Source of the DNA: an uncultured Alsobacter sp.
Lineage (GTDB): Bacteria > Pseudomonadota > Alphaproteobacteria > Rhizobiales > Beijerinckiaceae
DNA: 64,000 nt
Assembly: GCF_945952055.1 (NCBI RefSeq)
Contig: NZ_CAMFHB010000006.1
Coordinates: 1-64,000, forward strand
Direction of reading: 5' to 3'
Shown: one piece after another, positions 43,560-52,194 of the stretch
How positions within the stretch are numbered: the stretch's first letter is position 1
How the letters are laid out: every line of letters starts with the position of its first letter
Notes under the pieces: model-generated
What the model saw: the letters and a program-made list of their open reading frames with translations, nothing else
What the model was told of the DNA's origin: nothing
Databases searched by the model: none
Translations under genes and position numbers: made by a program

Positions 43560-44756
43560 TCAGTCGAAGAAGGCCTTGTCCTCCTCGGACAGGTAGCGTT
43601 TGGCCCGCTCGGGGTTGATCTCCACGCCCATGCCGGGCGCGTCCCACACCTCGATCATGCCGTTCTTGACGAGCGGGTTGGGCAGCCCGTCGACGATGTC
43701 GAACCACCAGGCGGGATCGCCGGTCGGCAGCTCGAACGCGATGTAGTTGGACGGCATGGTGGCCGACACCTGCACCAGGGCGGCGAGGCCGAGCAGCCCG
43801 TTGCCGGTGCCGTGCGGGGCCATCAGGATGCCGTGCAGGTCGGCGTATTCGGCGATCCACTTGATCTCGGCGAGGCCGCCGACGTCGCACGGGTCGGGTC
43901 CCACCACGCGGACGGCCTGGCGCTCGATGAGGTCCTTGAAGTTCTGGCGCAGGTAGATCTGCTCGCCGGTGTGGATCGGCGTGGTGGTGGAGGCCGTGAG
44001 GTCGCGGTAGACGTCGGCGTTGACATACGGGACGTAGTCGCCCGTCAGCATGTCTTCCAGCCACATCAGGTTGTGCTTCTCGACCGCGCGGGCGAAGCGG
44101 ATGGCGTCCTGCAGCACCCAGCCCGGGCCGCAGTCGAGCGCGAGCCCGATGTCGGGTCCGAGCGCCTCCTTCATGGCGGCCACGCAATCGAGCGTGTAGG
44201 CCATGCCGCGCTCGGTCATAAGGCCGCGGTCCAGCGCGCCGTGGAACGGGCTCGGCGAGACCTCGCCGTAGAAGTAGTTCGGGAACTCCCGCTTCATCGG
44301 GCTGTGGAAGGAGATGCCCTGCTTCACGATGGTGAAGCCCTCGGGCAACGCCGCCATGCGCTTCATCTCGGCCGCATAGTCTTCCGGCGTGTAGCCCTTC
44401 ATGGGCACGCGCAGGGCGCCGTTGTAGACGCGCACCCGGTCGCGGACCTTGCCGCCGAGCAGCTTGTGGACGGGCAGGCCCGCCGCCTTGCCGGCGACGT
44501 CCCACAGCGCCATCTCGATGGCGGACACCGCGCTGCCGTAGGGCTTGAAGGCGCCGCGCTGGCGGATCTTGAGCATCACGCGCTCGACGAGCGTCGGATC
44601 CTCGCCGAGGAGCGCATCGCGGAACTGCAGGACGAAGGGCTTGAGGTACGGCTTGTACTGCTCGACCTCGCCGTAGCCGCTGATGCCCTCGTCCGTGACG
44701 ATGCGCACGATCGGATTCTTGCCGATCACGGCGCACTTCACGTCCACGATCTTCAT
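43560..44756 (-). CDS. Enolase-superfamily (mandelate racemase-type) dehydratase B
   Basis: A 398-residue enzyme resembling galactonate/gluconate-type dehydratases. Metal ligands are likely in LALDCGPGW, LMWLEDML and IHTGEQIY; the general-base pair is Asp in VVGPDPCDVGG and His in LMAPHGTGNG. The capping-domain end and the hinge MALWDVAGKAAGLPVHKLLGG are typical. I choose the ATG at 44756 because GGGAGA precedes it. It is the first gene of the leftward import/catabolism operon, divergent from a GntR regulator. Confidence 0.85.
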   Translation of the reverse strand: MKIVDVKCAVIGKNPIVRIVTDEGISGYGEVEQYKPYLKPFVLQFRDALLGEDPTLVERVMLKIRQRGAFKPYGSAVSAIEMALWDVAGKAAGLPVHKLLGGKVRDRVRVYNGALRVPMKGYTPEDYAAEMKRMAALPEGFTIVKQGISFHSPMKREFPNYFYGEVSPSPFHGALDRGLMTERGMAYTLDCVAAMKEALGPDIGLALDCGPGWVLQDAIRFARAVEKHNLMWLEDMLTGDYVPYVNADVYRDLTASTTTPIHTGEQIYLRQNFKDLIERQAVRVVGPDPCDVGGLAEIKWIAEYADLHGILMAPHGTGNGLLGLAALVQVSATMPSNYIAFELPTGDPAWWFDIVDGLPNPLVKNGMIEVWDAPGMGVEINPERAKRYLSEEDKAFFD

Positions 44757-44936
44757 GGCCGTTTCTCCCGATGTGTATGCGGACCTTTTGCGGTCCTTGC
44801 CCAATCCGAGGGCACGTTTGACGTGCGTTCCTCAACACCGGGTGACGTAGGATTAGGTCTGATGTATGAGGGTGTCAACAACAGGCGCCGCATGTGTCCG
44901 CGGTGAACCTGACACGATCATCGGGCCTCGCCAGCG

Positions 44937-45719
44937 ATGTCGCAATTGTCCCAGGGAGCCGTGCGCGAGATCGTGAGCCGGATCGGCTCCGACATCGCCG
45001 CCGGCCGGCTCGAGCAGGGCAGCATCCTCCCCAAGGAAGCCGACCTCGCCGCCCTCTACGGCGTCGGCCGCAGCACGCTGCGCGAGGCCGTGAAGGTGCT
45101 CTCGGCCAAGGGCATGATCCGCACCGTCCGCCGCTTCGGCTCGCAGGTCTGCCCGTCGGAGGACTGGAACTTCCTCGATCCGGACGTGCTGGGCTGGTTC
45201 ACCGACGTGCCGGAGAACGTGCCGGGCCTGGTGCTGTCGATCATCGAGCTGCGCAGCAGCATCGAGCCGGTCGCCGCCGCGCTCGCGGCGCGCCGGGCCA
45301 AGCCCGAGGAGGCGGCCGAGATCCTGCGCAACGCCGAGGCCCTGATGGCGACCCTTCCGGGCACGCCGTTCGAGGTGGACGTCGCCTTCCATCTCGGCGT
45401 GCTGAAGGCCACCCACAACGTGCTCTTCCGCGGGCTCGCCAACTCGTACGAGATCCTGTTGCGGGCGCAGTTCAAGGCCTGCTGGCCGGTGCTGTGGGAG
45501 GACACGCGCTACCACCCGGACGAGAAGCACGTCCACCTCGCCCGGGCCATCATCGCCCGCGACGCCACCCGCGCCACCCGCATCGCCAACGACATGATGC
45601 GCGCCATGCGCCACAACACGATGATGATGGCGCGGAAACTCGGCGTGCAGACGGGGCCGATCCCGCGCGGGCCTGCGCCGGCGCGGCTGATGCTGGCGGT
45701 GGGCGGGAAGGCGGGATAA
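44937..45719 (+). CDS. GntR-family regulator, FadR/FCD subfamily (sugar-acid locus)
   Basis: A 260-residue regulator: winged helix domain at about 5-75 (LPKEADLAALYGVGRSTLREAVKVLSAKGMI) and an FCD effector domain at about 95-225 (FHLGVLKATHNVLFRGLANSY and HLARAIIARDATRA supply likely metal-binding His). It is divergent from the enolase-superfamily/ABC operon across 180 bp and probably represses it until a sugar acid is present, as DgoR-like proteins do. I could not pick a confident operator in the gap. A palindromic repeat follows the stop codon. Confidence 0.88.
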   Translation: MSQLSQGAVREIVSRIGSDIAAGRLEQGSILPKEADLAALYGVGRSTLREAVKVLSAKGMIRTVRRFGSQVCPSEDWNFLDPDVLGWFTDVPENVPGLVLSIIELRSSIEPVAAALAARRAKPEEAAEILRNAEALMATLPGTPFEVDVAFHLGVLKATHNVLFRGLANSYEILLRAQFKACWPVLWEDTRYHPDEKHVHLARAIIARDATRATRIANDMMRAMRHNTMMMARKLGVQTGPIPRGPAPARLMLAVGGKAG

Positions 45720-45746
45720 CTCCCTCCGTTACCCTCCACCTCTATG

Positions 45747-45834
45747 CGTCATGGCCGGGCTTGGCCCGGCCACCCACGACTTGAGGGCGGCCCCGGCAAA
45801 GTCGTGGATGCCCGGGCCAGGCCCGGGCAGGACG
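45747..45834. repeat. Intergenic palindromic repeat, copy 4
   Basis: An 88-bp copy between the convergent stop codons of the GntR gene and enolase-superfamily enzyme C. It keeps the CCGGGCTTGGCCCGG outer core and the CCACGACTT / AAGTCGTGG inner arms, so it could fold into a strong hairpin from either strand and act as a shared terminator. Confidence 0.85.
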
Positions 45835-45864
45835 GACCGAGGGGGTGCAGGACCGACAGGCCCT

Positions 45865-47046
45865 TCACCAGTTCGTATGCGAGCCGTCGTGGCGCGAGAG
45901 CATCGGCGGGTTCCAGTGCCGGAACGCGTCGCGCTTCAGGACCTCCTCGTTGATCTCGATGCCGATGCCCGGCGCGTGGGAGATCGGGAAGAAGGTGCCC
46001 TCCAGCTTCGGCGCGGTCAGGAAGATCTCCTTCTCGATCGGCGAAGCGGGGCGGAAGCGCGACTGGTTGTATTCGAGCCAGGCGAAGTTCGGCACCACGG
46101 CGGCGAAGTGGATCGAGGCCGCCGTGCAGACCGGGCCGAGCGGATTGTGGGGGAAGAGATCGACATAGTGCGTCTCGCACCAGCCCGCGACCTTCAGCGC
46201 CTCGGTGAAGCCGCCGATGTTGCAGACGTCGAGGCGCATGTACTGGGTCAGCCCACGCTCCACGAAGGGCTGCGCCTGCCACTTCGAGGAGAACTCCTCG
46301 CCGATGGCGAACGGCACGTCGACGCATTTGCGCAGCGTCTCGTAGGCCTCGGGGCTCTCGTCGCGGATCGGCTCCTCGAGGAAGTCGAGCGTGCCGCGGG
46401 GCATGCGCTGGCAGAAGGTGATGGTCTCGGCCACCGACATGCGGTGATGCAGGTCGACGCCGATGGTGACGCCGCGCCCCAGCGCCTCGCGCGCCGCGAT
46501 CAGGCAGTCGGCGGTGGCGACGAGCGACTGGCGCGGTTCGAAGAGCGTCTCTCCCTCGTCGCGCATCAGCGGGTTGACGCGGCCGAAGCGCACCACGTCG
46601 AAGCCGTCGGCGACATAGGCCTTGGCCTGCTCGACGGCGGTCTTCGTGTCGATGGCGTTGGTTGTGGCGAGGCTGGGGATCTTGTCGCGCACCCGCCCGC
46701 CCATCAGCTCGTAGGCCGGCAGGCCTAGGGCCTTGCCCTTGAGATCGTAGAGGGCGATGTCGATGGCCGACTGCGCGGCCGTGAGCACGCGACCGCCCTC
46801 GAAATACTGGCTGCGGTAGAGCTTCTGCCAGATGTGGGCGATGCGGAACGGATCCTCGCCGATCAGGAGCTCGCGGTAGTGGTCGATGGCGCCGGCGACC
46901 GCCAGCTCGCGGCCGCTCAGGCCCGCCTCGCCCCAGCCGAAGGTGCCATCGTCGGCGGTGATCTTCACCAGCATCTGGTTGCGGTGGCCGATCCACACCG
47001 GGAAGGATTCCACGGCCCTGATCTTGAGGCCCGACTTCTCGCCCAT
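45865..47046 (-). CDS. Enolase-superfamily (mandelate racemase-type) enzyme C
   Basis: A 393-residue enzyme. Likely metal ligands are in IGVDLHHRMS, LDFLEEPIRDE and AIGEEFSSKW; the Asp/His pair is in MRLDVCNIGGFTEA and LFPHNPLGPV. LKGKALGLPAYELMGGRVRDKI is the usual domain hinge. GGAGGAAACG before the ATG at 47046 fixes the start, although the frame remains open to 47304 through a palindromic repeat. It is a single gene, convergent with the GntR regulator, and differs in its barrel motifs from the other two superfamily members here, so a different sugar-acid substrate is likely. Confidence 0.85.
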   Translation of the reverse strand: MGEKSGLKIRAVESFPVWIGHRNQMLVKITADDGTFGWGEAGLSGRELAVAGAIDHYRELLIGEDPFRIAHIWQKLYRSQYFEGGRVLTAAQSAIDIALYDLKGKALGLPAYELMGGRVRDKIPSLATTNAIDTKTAVEQAKAYVADGFDVVRFGRVNPLMRDEGETLFEPRQSLVATADCLIAAREALGRGVTIGVDLHHRMSVAETITFCQRMPRGTLDFLEEPIRDESPEAYETLRKCVDVPFAIGEEFSSKWQAQPFVERGLTQYMRLDVCNIGGFTEALKVAGWCETHYVDLFPHNPLGPVCTAASIHFAAVVPNFAWLEYNQSRFRPASPIEKEIFLTAPKLEGTFFPISHAPGIGIEINEEVLKRDAFRHWNPPMLSRHDGSHTNW

Positions 47047-47154
47047 CGTTTCCTCCGTGGCCGGTCTCGCGCCGGCACATGCATGCGCCGGCATGCTGGC
47101 ACGGGTGCATGGGGAGAGCGCAAGGGGGAAATCGTCAGGGCGCCTCCTCTCCAC

Positions 47155-47241
47155 CGTCATGGCCGGGCTTGTCCCGGCCACCCACGACTTCGGCCAGGCG
47201 CTGCAAAGTCGTGGGTCCCCGGGCCAAGCCCGGGGATGACG
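47155..47241. repeat. Intergenic palindromic repeat, copy 5
   Basis: An 87-bp copy in the gap between divergent genes, enzyme C and vanA; the other full copies lie between same-direction or convergent genes. One outer core is altered to CCGGGCTTGTCCCGG, breaking perfect symmetry, while the inner arms are intact. Confidence 0.82.
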
Positions 47242-47351
47242 CCCGAGAGGGAGAATGAATACAGTGGTCGGCCCCGGGAGCCATTCTCTCCCCCCAAACA
47301 CCAATCAAACTAAAAAATTCAGCAGTGTCGCTCTTGCCGGTGCGCCGCATC

Positions 47352-47359
47352 TGTATACA
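47352..47359. promoter_or_regulatory. Candidate operator for the vanillate regulator
   Basis: TGTATACA, a perfect 8-bp palindrome and the common core of GntR/FCD operators, lies 24 bp upstream of the vanA ATG. The likely partner is the GntR gene that ends the vanAB unit. It could equally overlap a promoter -10 element. Confidence 0.45.
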
Positions 47360-47383
47360 TCCTGTCGCCAAAGGGAGGATGCC

Positions 47384-48460
47384 ATGACCCAGCCGAAGCC
47401 GTTCCCGCTGAACGCCTGGTACGCCGCGGCGTGGTCCCACGAGATCGTGCATGAGCTCGCGGCCCGCACCATCTGCGGCAAGGACGTCGTGCTGTACCGC
47501 AAGTCCGACGGCGCGGTCGCCGCGCTCGACGACGCCTGCTGGCATCGCCTGCTGCCACTGTCCATGGGGCGCCTGCAGGGCGACCATGTGGTGTGCGGCT
47601 ACCATGGGCTCGTCTTCAACGATGCCGGGCGCTGCACCTACATGCCGGCGCAGAAGACGATCAACCCATCCGCCTGCGTGAAGGCCTATCCCATCGCCGA
47701 GAAGCACCGCCTCGTCTGGATCTGGCCGGGCGATCCGGCGCTCGCCGATCCCGCGCTCATTCCGGATTTCCACTGGAACGACGGCACCGAGTGGGTGGGC
47801 GAGGGCGGCTGCTTCTACAAACTCAAGTGTGACTACCGCCTCGTGATCGACAACCTGATGGACCTGACGCACGAGACCTACGTGCATGCGGGCAGCATCG
47901 GCGACGAGGCCATCACCAGCGCGCCCTTCGAGGTGACGCACACCGACCGCACCGCCACCGTGACGCGCTGGATGATCGACATCGAGCCGCCGCCGTTCTG
48001 GAAGAAGCAGCTCGGCCGCGAGGGCCATGTCGACCGCTGGCAGATCATCTATTTCCAGGCGCCGTCCGTCGTGGTCGGCGACGTGGGCGTGGCGTTGACC
48101 GGCACGGGCGCGCCCCAGGGCGATCGCTCGCAGGGCGTCAACGGCGCGTTCCTGGCGGCCATCACGCCGGAGACCGAGACCTCCTGCCACTACTTCTGGA
48201 ACTTCGTCCGCACGTTCCGCAAGGACGACCACGAGCTGACGGCCGCGATCACCAAGGCGCACGTCAACGACGGCCACGGCGTCTACGATCAGGACCACGC
48301 CGTGCTGGAAGCCCAGCAGGTCGCCATCGACCGCAACCCGCGCCTGCCGTTCTACAATCTCAACATCGATGCCGGGGCGCTGTGGGCGCGCCGGCTCATC
48401 GACGGCATGATCGAGCGGGAGTCCGGCGCGCCGGCCCCGGTCAGCCGGGCCGCGGAGTAG
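47384..48460 (+). CDS. vanA: Rieske oxygenase, vanillate O-demethylase oxygenase subunit
   Basis: A 358-residue VanA-type Rieske non-heme iron oxygenase. The 2Fe-2S ligands are Cys52-x-His54 and Cys71-x2-His74; the catalytic iron site is NLMDLTHETYVH with His163 and His168 and bridging Asp160. VanA with its reductase removes the methyl group of vanillate as formaldehyde, giving protocatechuate. GGGAGGA precedes the ATG. VanB follows after four bases. Related demethylases act on syringate or other methoxybenzoates, so the substrate is probable rather than proven. Confidence 0.85.
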   Translation: MTQPKPFPLNAWYAAAWSHEIVHELAARTICGKDVVLYRKSDGAVAALDDACWHRLLPLSMGRLQGDHVVCGYHGLVFNDAGRCTYMPAQKTINPSACVKAYPIAEKHRLVWIWPGDPALADPALIPDFHWNDGTEWVGEGGCFYKLKCDYRLVIDNLMDLTHETYVHAGSIGDEAITSAPFEVTHTDRTATVTRWMIDIEPPPFWKKQLGREGHVDRWQIIYFQAPSVVVGDVGVALTGTGAPQGDRSQGVNGAFLAAITPETETSCHYFWNFVRTFRKDDHELTAAITKAHVNDGHGVYDQDHAVLEAQQVAIDRNPRLPFYNLNIDAGALWARRLIDGMIERESGAPAPVSRAAE

Positions 48461-48464
48461 CGCC

Positions 48465-49439
48465 GTGGCCGCCAGGATCGAGTGGCGCCAGGCCACGCTG
48501 CGGGCGACGACGGATCTCGCGCCGGACATCCGGATGTTCGAGATCATGCCGGAAGGCGACTTCGTGGTGCCGGCACCCGGCAGCCACCTCAACGTCACCG
48601 TGCACATCGATGGCCGCGCCGACGCCCGCTCCTACTCGACGGTCGGCCCCTGCGACGACGGTGCCTGGCGCATCGCCGTAAAGCGCCTGCCGGAGAGCCG
48701 GGGCGGCTCGGCCTACATGTTCACGCTGAAGGCCGGCGCGCGCATGACCGTGTCGACGCCCGGCAACCACTTCCCGCTGGCGACCGGCCGACCGCAATAC
48801 CTGCTGATCGCCGGGGGCATCGGCATCACTCCCATCTACTCCATGGTGCTGGCGCTCGCGAAGGCCGGCGCCGACTACCGCGTGCTCTACGCCGTGCGCC
48901 GCCCCGAGGACCTGGCGCTGGCCGACCGGCTCGCGGCCGTCGCCGGCGACCGGCTGCAGACCTTCGTCGACGGGCTCGGGCAGTCGATCGACATCGCGGC
49001 CGAGATCGACGCCCTCTCGCCGCAGGGGGAACTCTATCTCTGCGGCCCCATCGGGCTGATGGAGGCGGTGAAGCGGGCCTGGGCGGCGGCCGGCAGGCCG
49101 GTGGCGCAGCTGCGCTTCGAGACCTTCGGGGCCAGCGGGCGCTTCGCCACCGTGCCGTTCACCGTCGAGATCCCGCGGCTCGGCAAGACCATCGAGGTGC
49201 CGGCCAACCGCAGCCTCCTAGAGGCGCTGGAAGGCGCCGGCGTCGCCATGATCCACGACTGCCGGCGCGGCGAGTGCGGGCTCTGCGCGCTGCCCATCCT
49301 GGAGGCCGACGGCATCGTCGACCACCGCGACGTGTTCTTCAGCGACGAGGAGAAGGCCGACAACGCCAAGCTCTGCACCTGCGTGTCGCGGCTCGCGGGC
49401 GGTACGCTCACCCTCGACACCGCGGATAGGGCAGCCTGA
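48465..49439 (+). CDS. vanB: Vanillate O-demethylase ferredoxin reductase subunit
   Basis: A 324-residue phthalate-dioxygenase-reductase-like protein: an FMN domain (ARSYSTVGP near residue 46), an NAD domain (LLIAGGIGITPIYSM near 109) and a C-terminal plant-type 2Fe-2S domain with Cys ligands in DCRRGECGLCALP plus a later Cys in KLCTCVS. It transfers electrons from NADH to VanA. The start is a GTG with GGAG upstream. Its stop overlaps the regulator's ATG by one base. Confidence 0.88.
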   Translation: MAARIEWRQATLRATTDLAPDIRMFEIMPEGDFVVPAPGSHLNVTVHIDGRADARSYSTVGPCDDGAWRIAVKRLPESRGGSAYMFTLKAGARMTVSTPGNHFPLATGRPQYLLIAGGIGITPIYSMVLALAKAGADYRVLYAVRRPEDLALADRLAAVAGDRLQTFVDGLGQSIDIAAEIDALSPQGELYLCGPIGLMEAVKRAWAAAGRPVAQLRFETFGASGRFATVPFTVEIPRLGKTIEVPANRSLLEALEGAGVAMIHDCRRGECGLCALPILEADGIVDHRDVFFSDEEKADNAKLCTCVSRLAGGTLTLDTADRAA

Positions 49440-50203
49440 TGTCGATTGCCGAACTCCGCCGCGGCGACAAGACGATGTCGCAGACGCTCAAGGCGCAGCT
49501 CGCCCTGCGCGAGCTCGTGCTCAGCGGAGCGCTGGCGCCGGGCGAACGCGTCTCCGAGCTGCAGATGGTCGACCGGCTCGGCGTTTCGAGGACGCCGCTG
49601 CGCACGGCCCTGGTGCGGCTCGAGGAGGAGGGTTTGCTCGAGGCCATTCCATCGGGCGGCTTCGCCGTACGGGACTTCAGCGAGCGCGAGGTCTACGAGG
49701 CGATCGAGATCCGGGGAACGCTCGAAGGGCTCGCGGCGCGGCTGGCCGCCGAGCGTGGCGTGAGCCGGAGCGGGCTGGAGCGCGCCACCCATTGCCTTGA
49801 TGCGATCGACAGGGTCCTGGACGGAGATGGCGAGGCCATCGACCTGTCCAGCTATGTCTCGCTCAACGCCCTGTTCCACGACATCATCGTCGATCTCGCA
49901 GGCAACGAAGCCCTCGCGCGACAGATCACCCGCAGCAACGCACTCCCCTTCGCGTCGCCCAGCGCCTTTCTCGAGGCTCAGGGTCGTTCTCGCGGGTCCC
50001 GCCTGATCCTGATCGTGGCACAGGATCAGCATCGTTGCGCCCTGGCCGCGATCGAACGGCGGGAAGGAGCGCGAGCCGAGGCGATCATGCGCGAGCACGC
50101 CCGTCTGGCTCATCGCAACCTGGAGCGTGCGCTGGCCGATCCCGACGTGATGGAGCTGGTGCCCGGCTCCTCCCTGATCCGGAGGCGCTTTGGCACCGGC
50201 TGA
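49439..50203 (+). CDS. GntR-family regulator, VanR-like
   Basis: A 254-residue FadR-subfamily regulator. The winged helix reads VSELQMVDRLGVSRTPLRTALVRLEEEGLLE at about 38-68, followed by an FCD domain containing NALFHDIIVDLAGN and EHARLAHRNLERAL with probable metal-binding His. It begins at the vanB stop codon (TGATG), so it is co-transcribed with vanAB and probably represses it in the absence of vanillate. The TGTATACA site upstream of vanA is a candidate target. An internal ATG at 49472 is a possible alternative start. Confidence 0.82.
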   Translation: MSIAELRRGDKTMSQTLKAQLALRELVLSGALAPGERVSELQMVDRLGVSRTPLRTALVRLEEEGLLEAIPSGGFAVRDFSEREVYEAIEIRGTLEGLAARLAAERGVSRSGLERATHCLDAIDRVLDGDGEAIDLSSYVSLNALFHDIIVDLAGNEALARQITRSNALPFASPSAFLEAQGRSRGSRLILIVAQDQHRCALAAIERREGARAEAIMREHARLAHRNLERALADPDVMELVPGSSLIRRRFGTG

Positions 50204-50290
50204 AATTGTGGGTATGAGAGCCGCGGGAGGATCGGAGACGGCCGAAGGCCACACTCCGGCGTCCCATCTTCACTCGGGCTGGAGGGGCCT

Positions 50291-51145
50291 GTGCTGACCA
50301 TTCTCTTCGACGGCATCGCCTACGGCATGCTCCTGTTCGTGCTGGCCTGCGGGCTGGCCGTCACGCTGGGGCTGATGAACTTCGTCAACCTCGCCCATGG
50401 CGCCTTCGCCATGGCGGGCGGCTACGTGATGGCCGTGATGGTCAACCGGCTGGGCGTGCCGTTCCTGCTGACGCTGCCGTTCGCCTTTGCGGTGCCGGCC
50501 CTGATCGGCCTGGTCCTCGAACGCACGCTCTACCAGCGGCTCTACACCCGCAATCACCTCGACCAGGTGCTGTTCTCCATCGGCCTCGTGTTCATGGCGG
50601 TCGCCTCGGTCGACTACGTCATGGGCTCGCAGGAGCAGCTCGTGCAGCTGCCGTCCTGGCTGAAGGGCCGCACCGAGGTGCTCGGCATCCAGGTCGGTAT
50701 CTACCGCAGCTTCATCATCGCGGTGTGCAGCGTCCTGGTGATCGTGCTGCAGCTCATCCTCACCCGCACGCGCTTCGGCAGCCGGCTGCGGGCCGCGGTG
50801 GACGATCCGCGCGTGGCGCGCGGGCTCGGCATCAACGTCAGCCTGATCTTCGCCACCACCTTCGCCTTCGGCTCCGGCCTGGCGGGCCTCGGCGGAGCGC
50901 TCGGCGCCGAGATCCTCGGTCTCGACCCGACCTTCCCGCTGAAGTTCATGATCTACTTCCTGATCGTGGTGACGGTCGGCGGCACGACGAGCATCACCGG
51001 CCCCTTCGTCGCCTCTCTGCTGCTCGGCGTCGCCGACGTGGCGGGCAAGTACTACGTGCCGAGCGCCGGCGCCTTCGTGATCTACACGCTGATGATCGTC
51101 ATCCTGGTCCTGCGCCCGCAGGGCCTTTTCGCCCGTCCCCGGTGA
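50291..51145 (+). CDS. livH: Branched-chain-amino-acid-type ABC permease LivH
   Basis: A 284-residue membrane permease with about eight helices. The start is a GTG with GGAGGGG upstream. The N-terminal IAYGMLLFVLACGLAVTLGLMNFVNLAHGAFAMAGGY is the LivH hallmark, and the EAA-like loop appears in LRAAVDDPRVARGLGIN. It is the first gene of a livHMGF set with no binding-protein gene. Next to vanAB, it may import aromatic or amino acids. Confidence 0.9.
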   Translation: MLTILFDGIAYGMLLFVLACGLAVTLGLMNFVNLAHGAFAMAGGYVMAVMVNRLGVPFLLTLPFAFAVPALIGLVLERTLYQRLYTRNHLDQVLFSIGLVFMAVASVDYVMGSQEQLVQLPSWLKGRTEVLGIQVGIYRSFIIAVCSVLVIVLQLILTRTRFGSRLRAAVDDPRVARGLGINVSLIFATTFAFGSGLAGLGGALGAEILGLDPTFPLKFMIYFLIVVTVGGTTSITGPFVASLLLGVADVAGKYYVPSAGAFVIYTLMIVILVLRPQGLFARPR

Positions 51146-51152
51146 CCCTCCG

Positions 51153-52193
51153 ATGGCAAGCCCCCCGCACGCCCTCTCGTCCGCGCAGGTCTCCGCCGCT
51201 CTCGGGCGGGCCGCGCGCTGGAACATCCCCGAGATCCTGTTCTGGCTTGTCGCCGTCGGCGCCTATTTCGCCCTGCCGACACGCCACCTGATCCTCAACG
51301 AGATCGCCATCCTGGGCCTCTTCGCCGTCTCGCTCGACCTGATCCTGGGCTATGCCGGCATCGTGTCGCTCGGCCATGCCGCCTTCTTCGGGCTCGGCGC
51401 CTACACCGCGGGCCTTCTGGCCAAGCACGGCTTCGGCGACCCGCTCCTGGGTCTCGCCGCGGCGGCCGCGATGGCGGCCGCGCTCGGGCTGGTGACCAGC
51501 TTCCTCGTGCTGCGCGGGGCCGACCTCACCAAGCTCATGGTGACCCTGGGCGTGGCCCTGGTGCTGGGCGAGGTCGCCAACCAGATGTCGTGGCTGACGG
51601 GCGGTGCCGACGGCCTGCAGGGCGTCAACATGAAGCCGGTGCTCGGCCTCTTCGAGTTCGACATCTTCGGCTCCGTCGCCTACGCCTACAGCCTGGCGGT
51701 GACCTTCGTGCTGGTGGTCGTGGCGCGGCGCATCGTGTCGTCGCCCTTCGGCCTGTCCCTGCGCTCCATCCGCGACAACCCGCTGAGGGCCCGGGCCATC
51801 GGCATTCCGGTCAACAGGCGGCTCGTGGCGGTCTACACGCTGTCGGCGGCCTATGCGGGCATCGCCGGGGCGCTGCTCGCCCAGACGACCCAGTTCGTCT
51901 CGCTGGAGGTGCTGGCCTTCCACCGCTCGGCCGACGTGCTCCTGGTGCTCACCATCGGCGGGGTCGGCTACCTCTACGGTGGGCTCATCGGGGCGGTGGT
52001 CTTCAAGGTGCTGCAGGATTTCCTGTCCGCCATCACGCCCCAGTACTGGCAGTTCTGGATCGGCGTGATCCTGGTGGTGATGGTGCTCGCCGGGCGCGAG
52101 CGCATGACCGAGAAGGCGCGCGATCTCGTCCGCAGGGTGACCGGCCGGGGCCGGCCGACCTCCGGCGCCGCGCCGGCGGCGGGAGGGCACTGA
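51153..52193 (+). CDS. livM: Branched-chain-amino-acid-type ABC permease LivM
   Basis: A 346-residue permease with about ten helices. SLDLILGYAGIVSLGHAAFFGLGAYTAG near residue 54 and LRSIRDNPLRARAIGIPVNRRLVAVYTLSAAYAGIAGAL near 205 are the family's two signature stretches. It heterodimerises with LivH and contacts both ATPases. The chain ends in a basic, Pro/Ala-rich cytoplasmic tail. It starts seven bases after livH. Confidence 0.92.
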   Translation: MASPPHALSSAQVSAALGRAARWNIPEILFWLVAVGAYFALPTRHLILNEIAILGLFAVSLDLILGYAGIVSLGHAAFFGLGAYTAGLLAKHGFGDPLLGLAAAAAMAAALGLVTSFLVLRGADLTKLMVTLGVALVLGEVANQMSWLTGGADGLQGVNMKPVLGLFEFDIFGSVAYAYSLAVTFVLVVVARRIVSSPFGLSLRSIRDNPLRARAIGIPVNRRLVAVYTLSAAYAGIAGALLAQTTQFVSLEVLAFHRSADVLLVLTIGGVGYLYGGLIGAVVFKVLQDFLSAITPQYWQFWIGVILVVMVLAGRERMTEKARDLVRRVTGRGRPTSGAAPAAGGH

Positions 52194-52194
52194 C

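Noticed and set aside
41962..44838. A 958-codon frame joining the sugar-binding protein to an upstream reading
   Set aside because: The N-terminal half is a shifted reading of the enolase-superfamily gene. A Tat signal and GGAGGAA mark the real start at 43470.
44757..44936. A GntR operator between enolase-superfamily enzyme B and its divergent regulator
   Set aside because: The region around GTAGGATTAGGTCTGATGTA shares GTAGGAT with the 30-kb palindrome but has no symmetric partner. It is too weak to list as a site.
22537..47241. The palindromic repeats as a possible CRISPR or attachment site array
   Set aside because: Copies are kilobases apart, internally palindromic and variable in length, with no spacers, cas genes or integrase.
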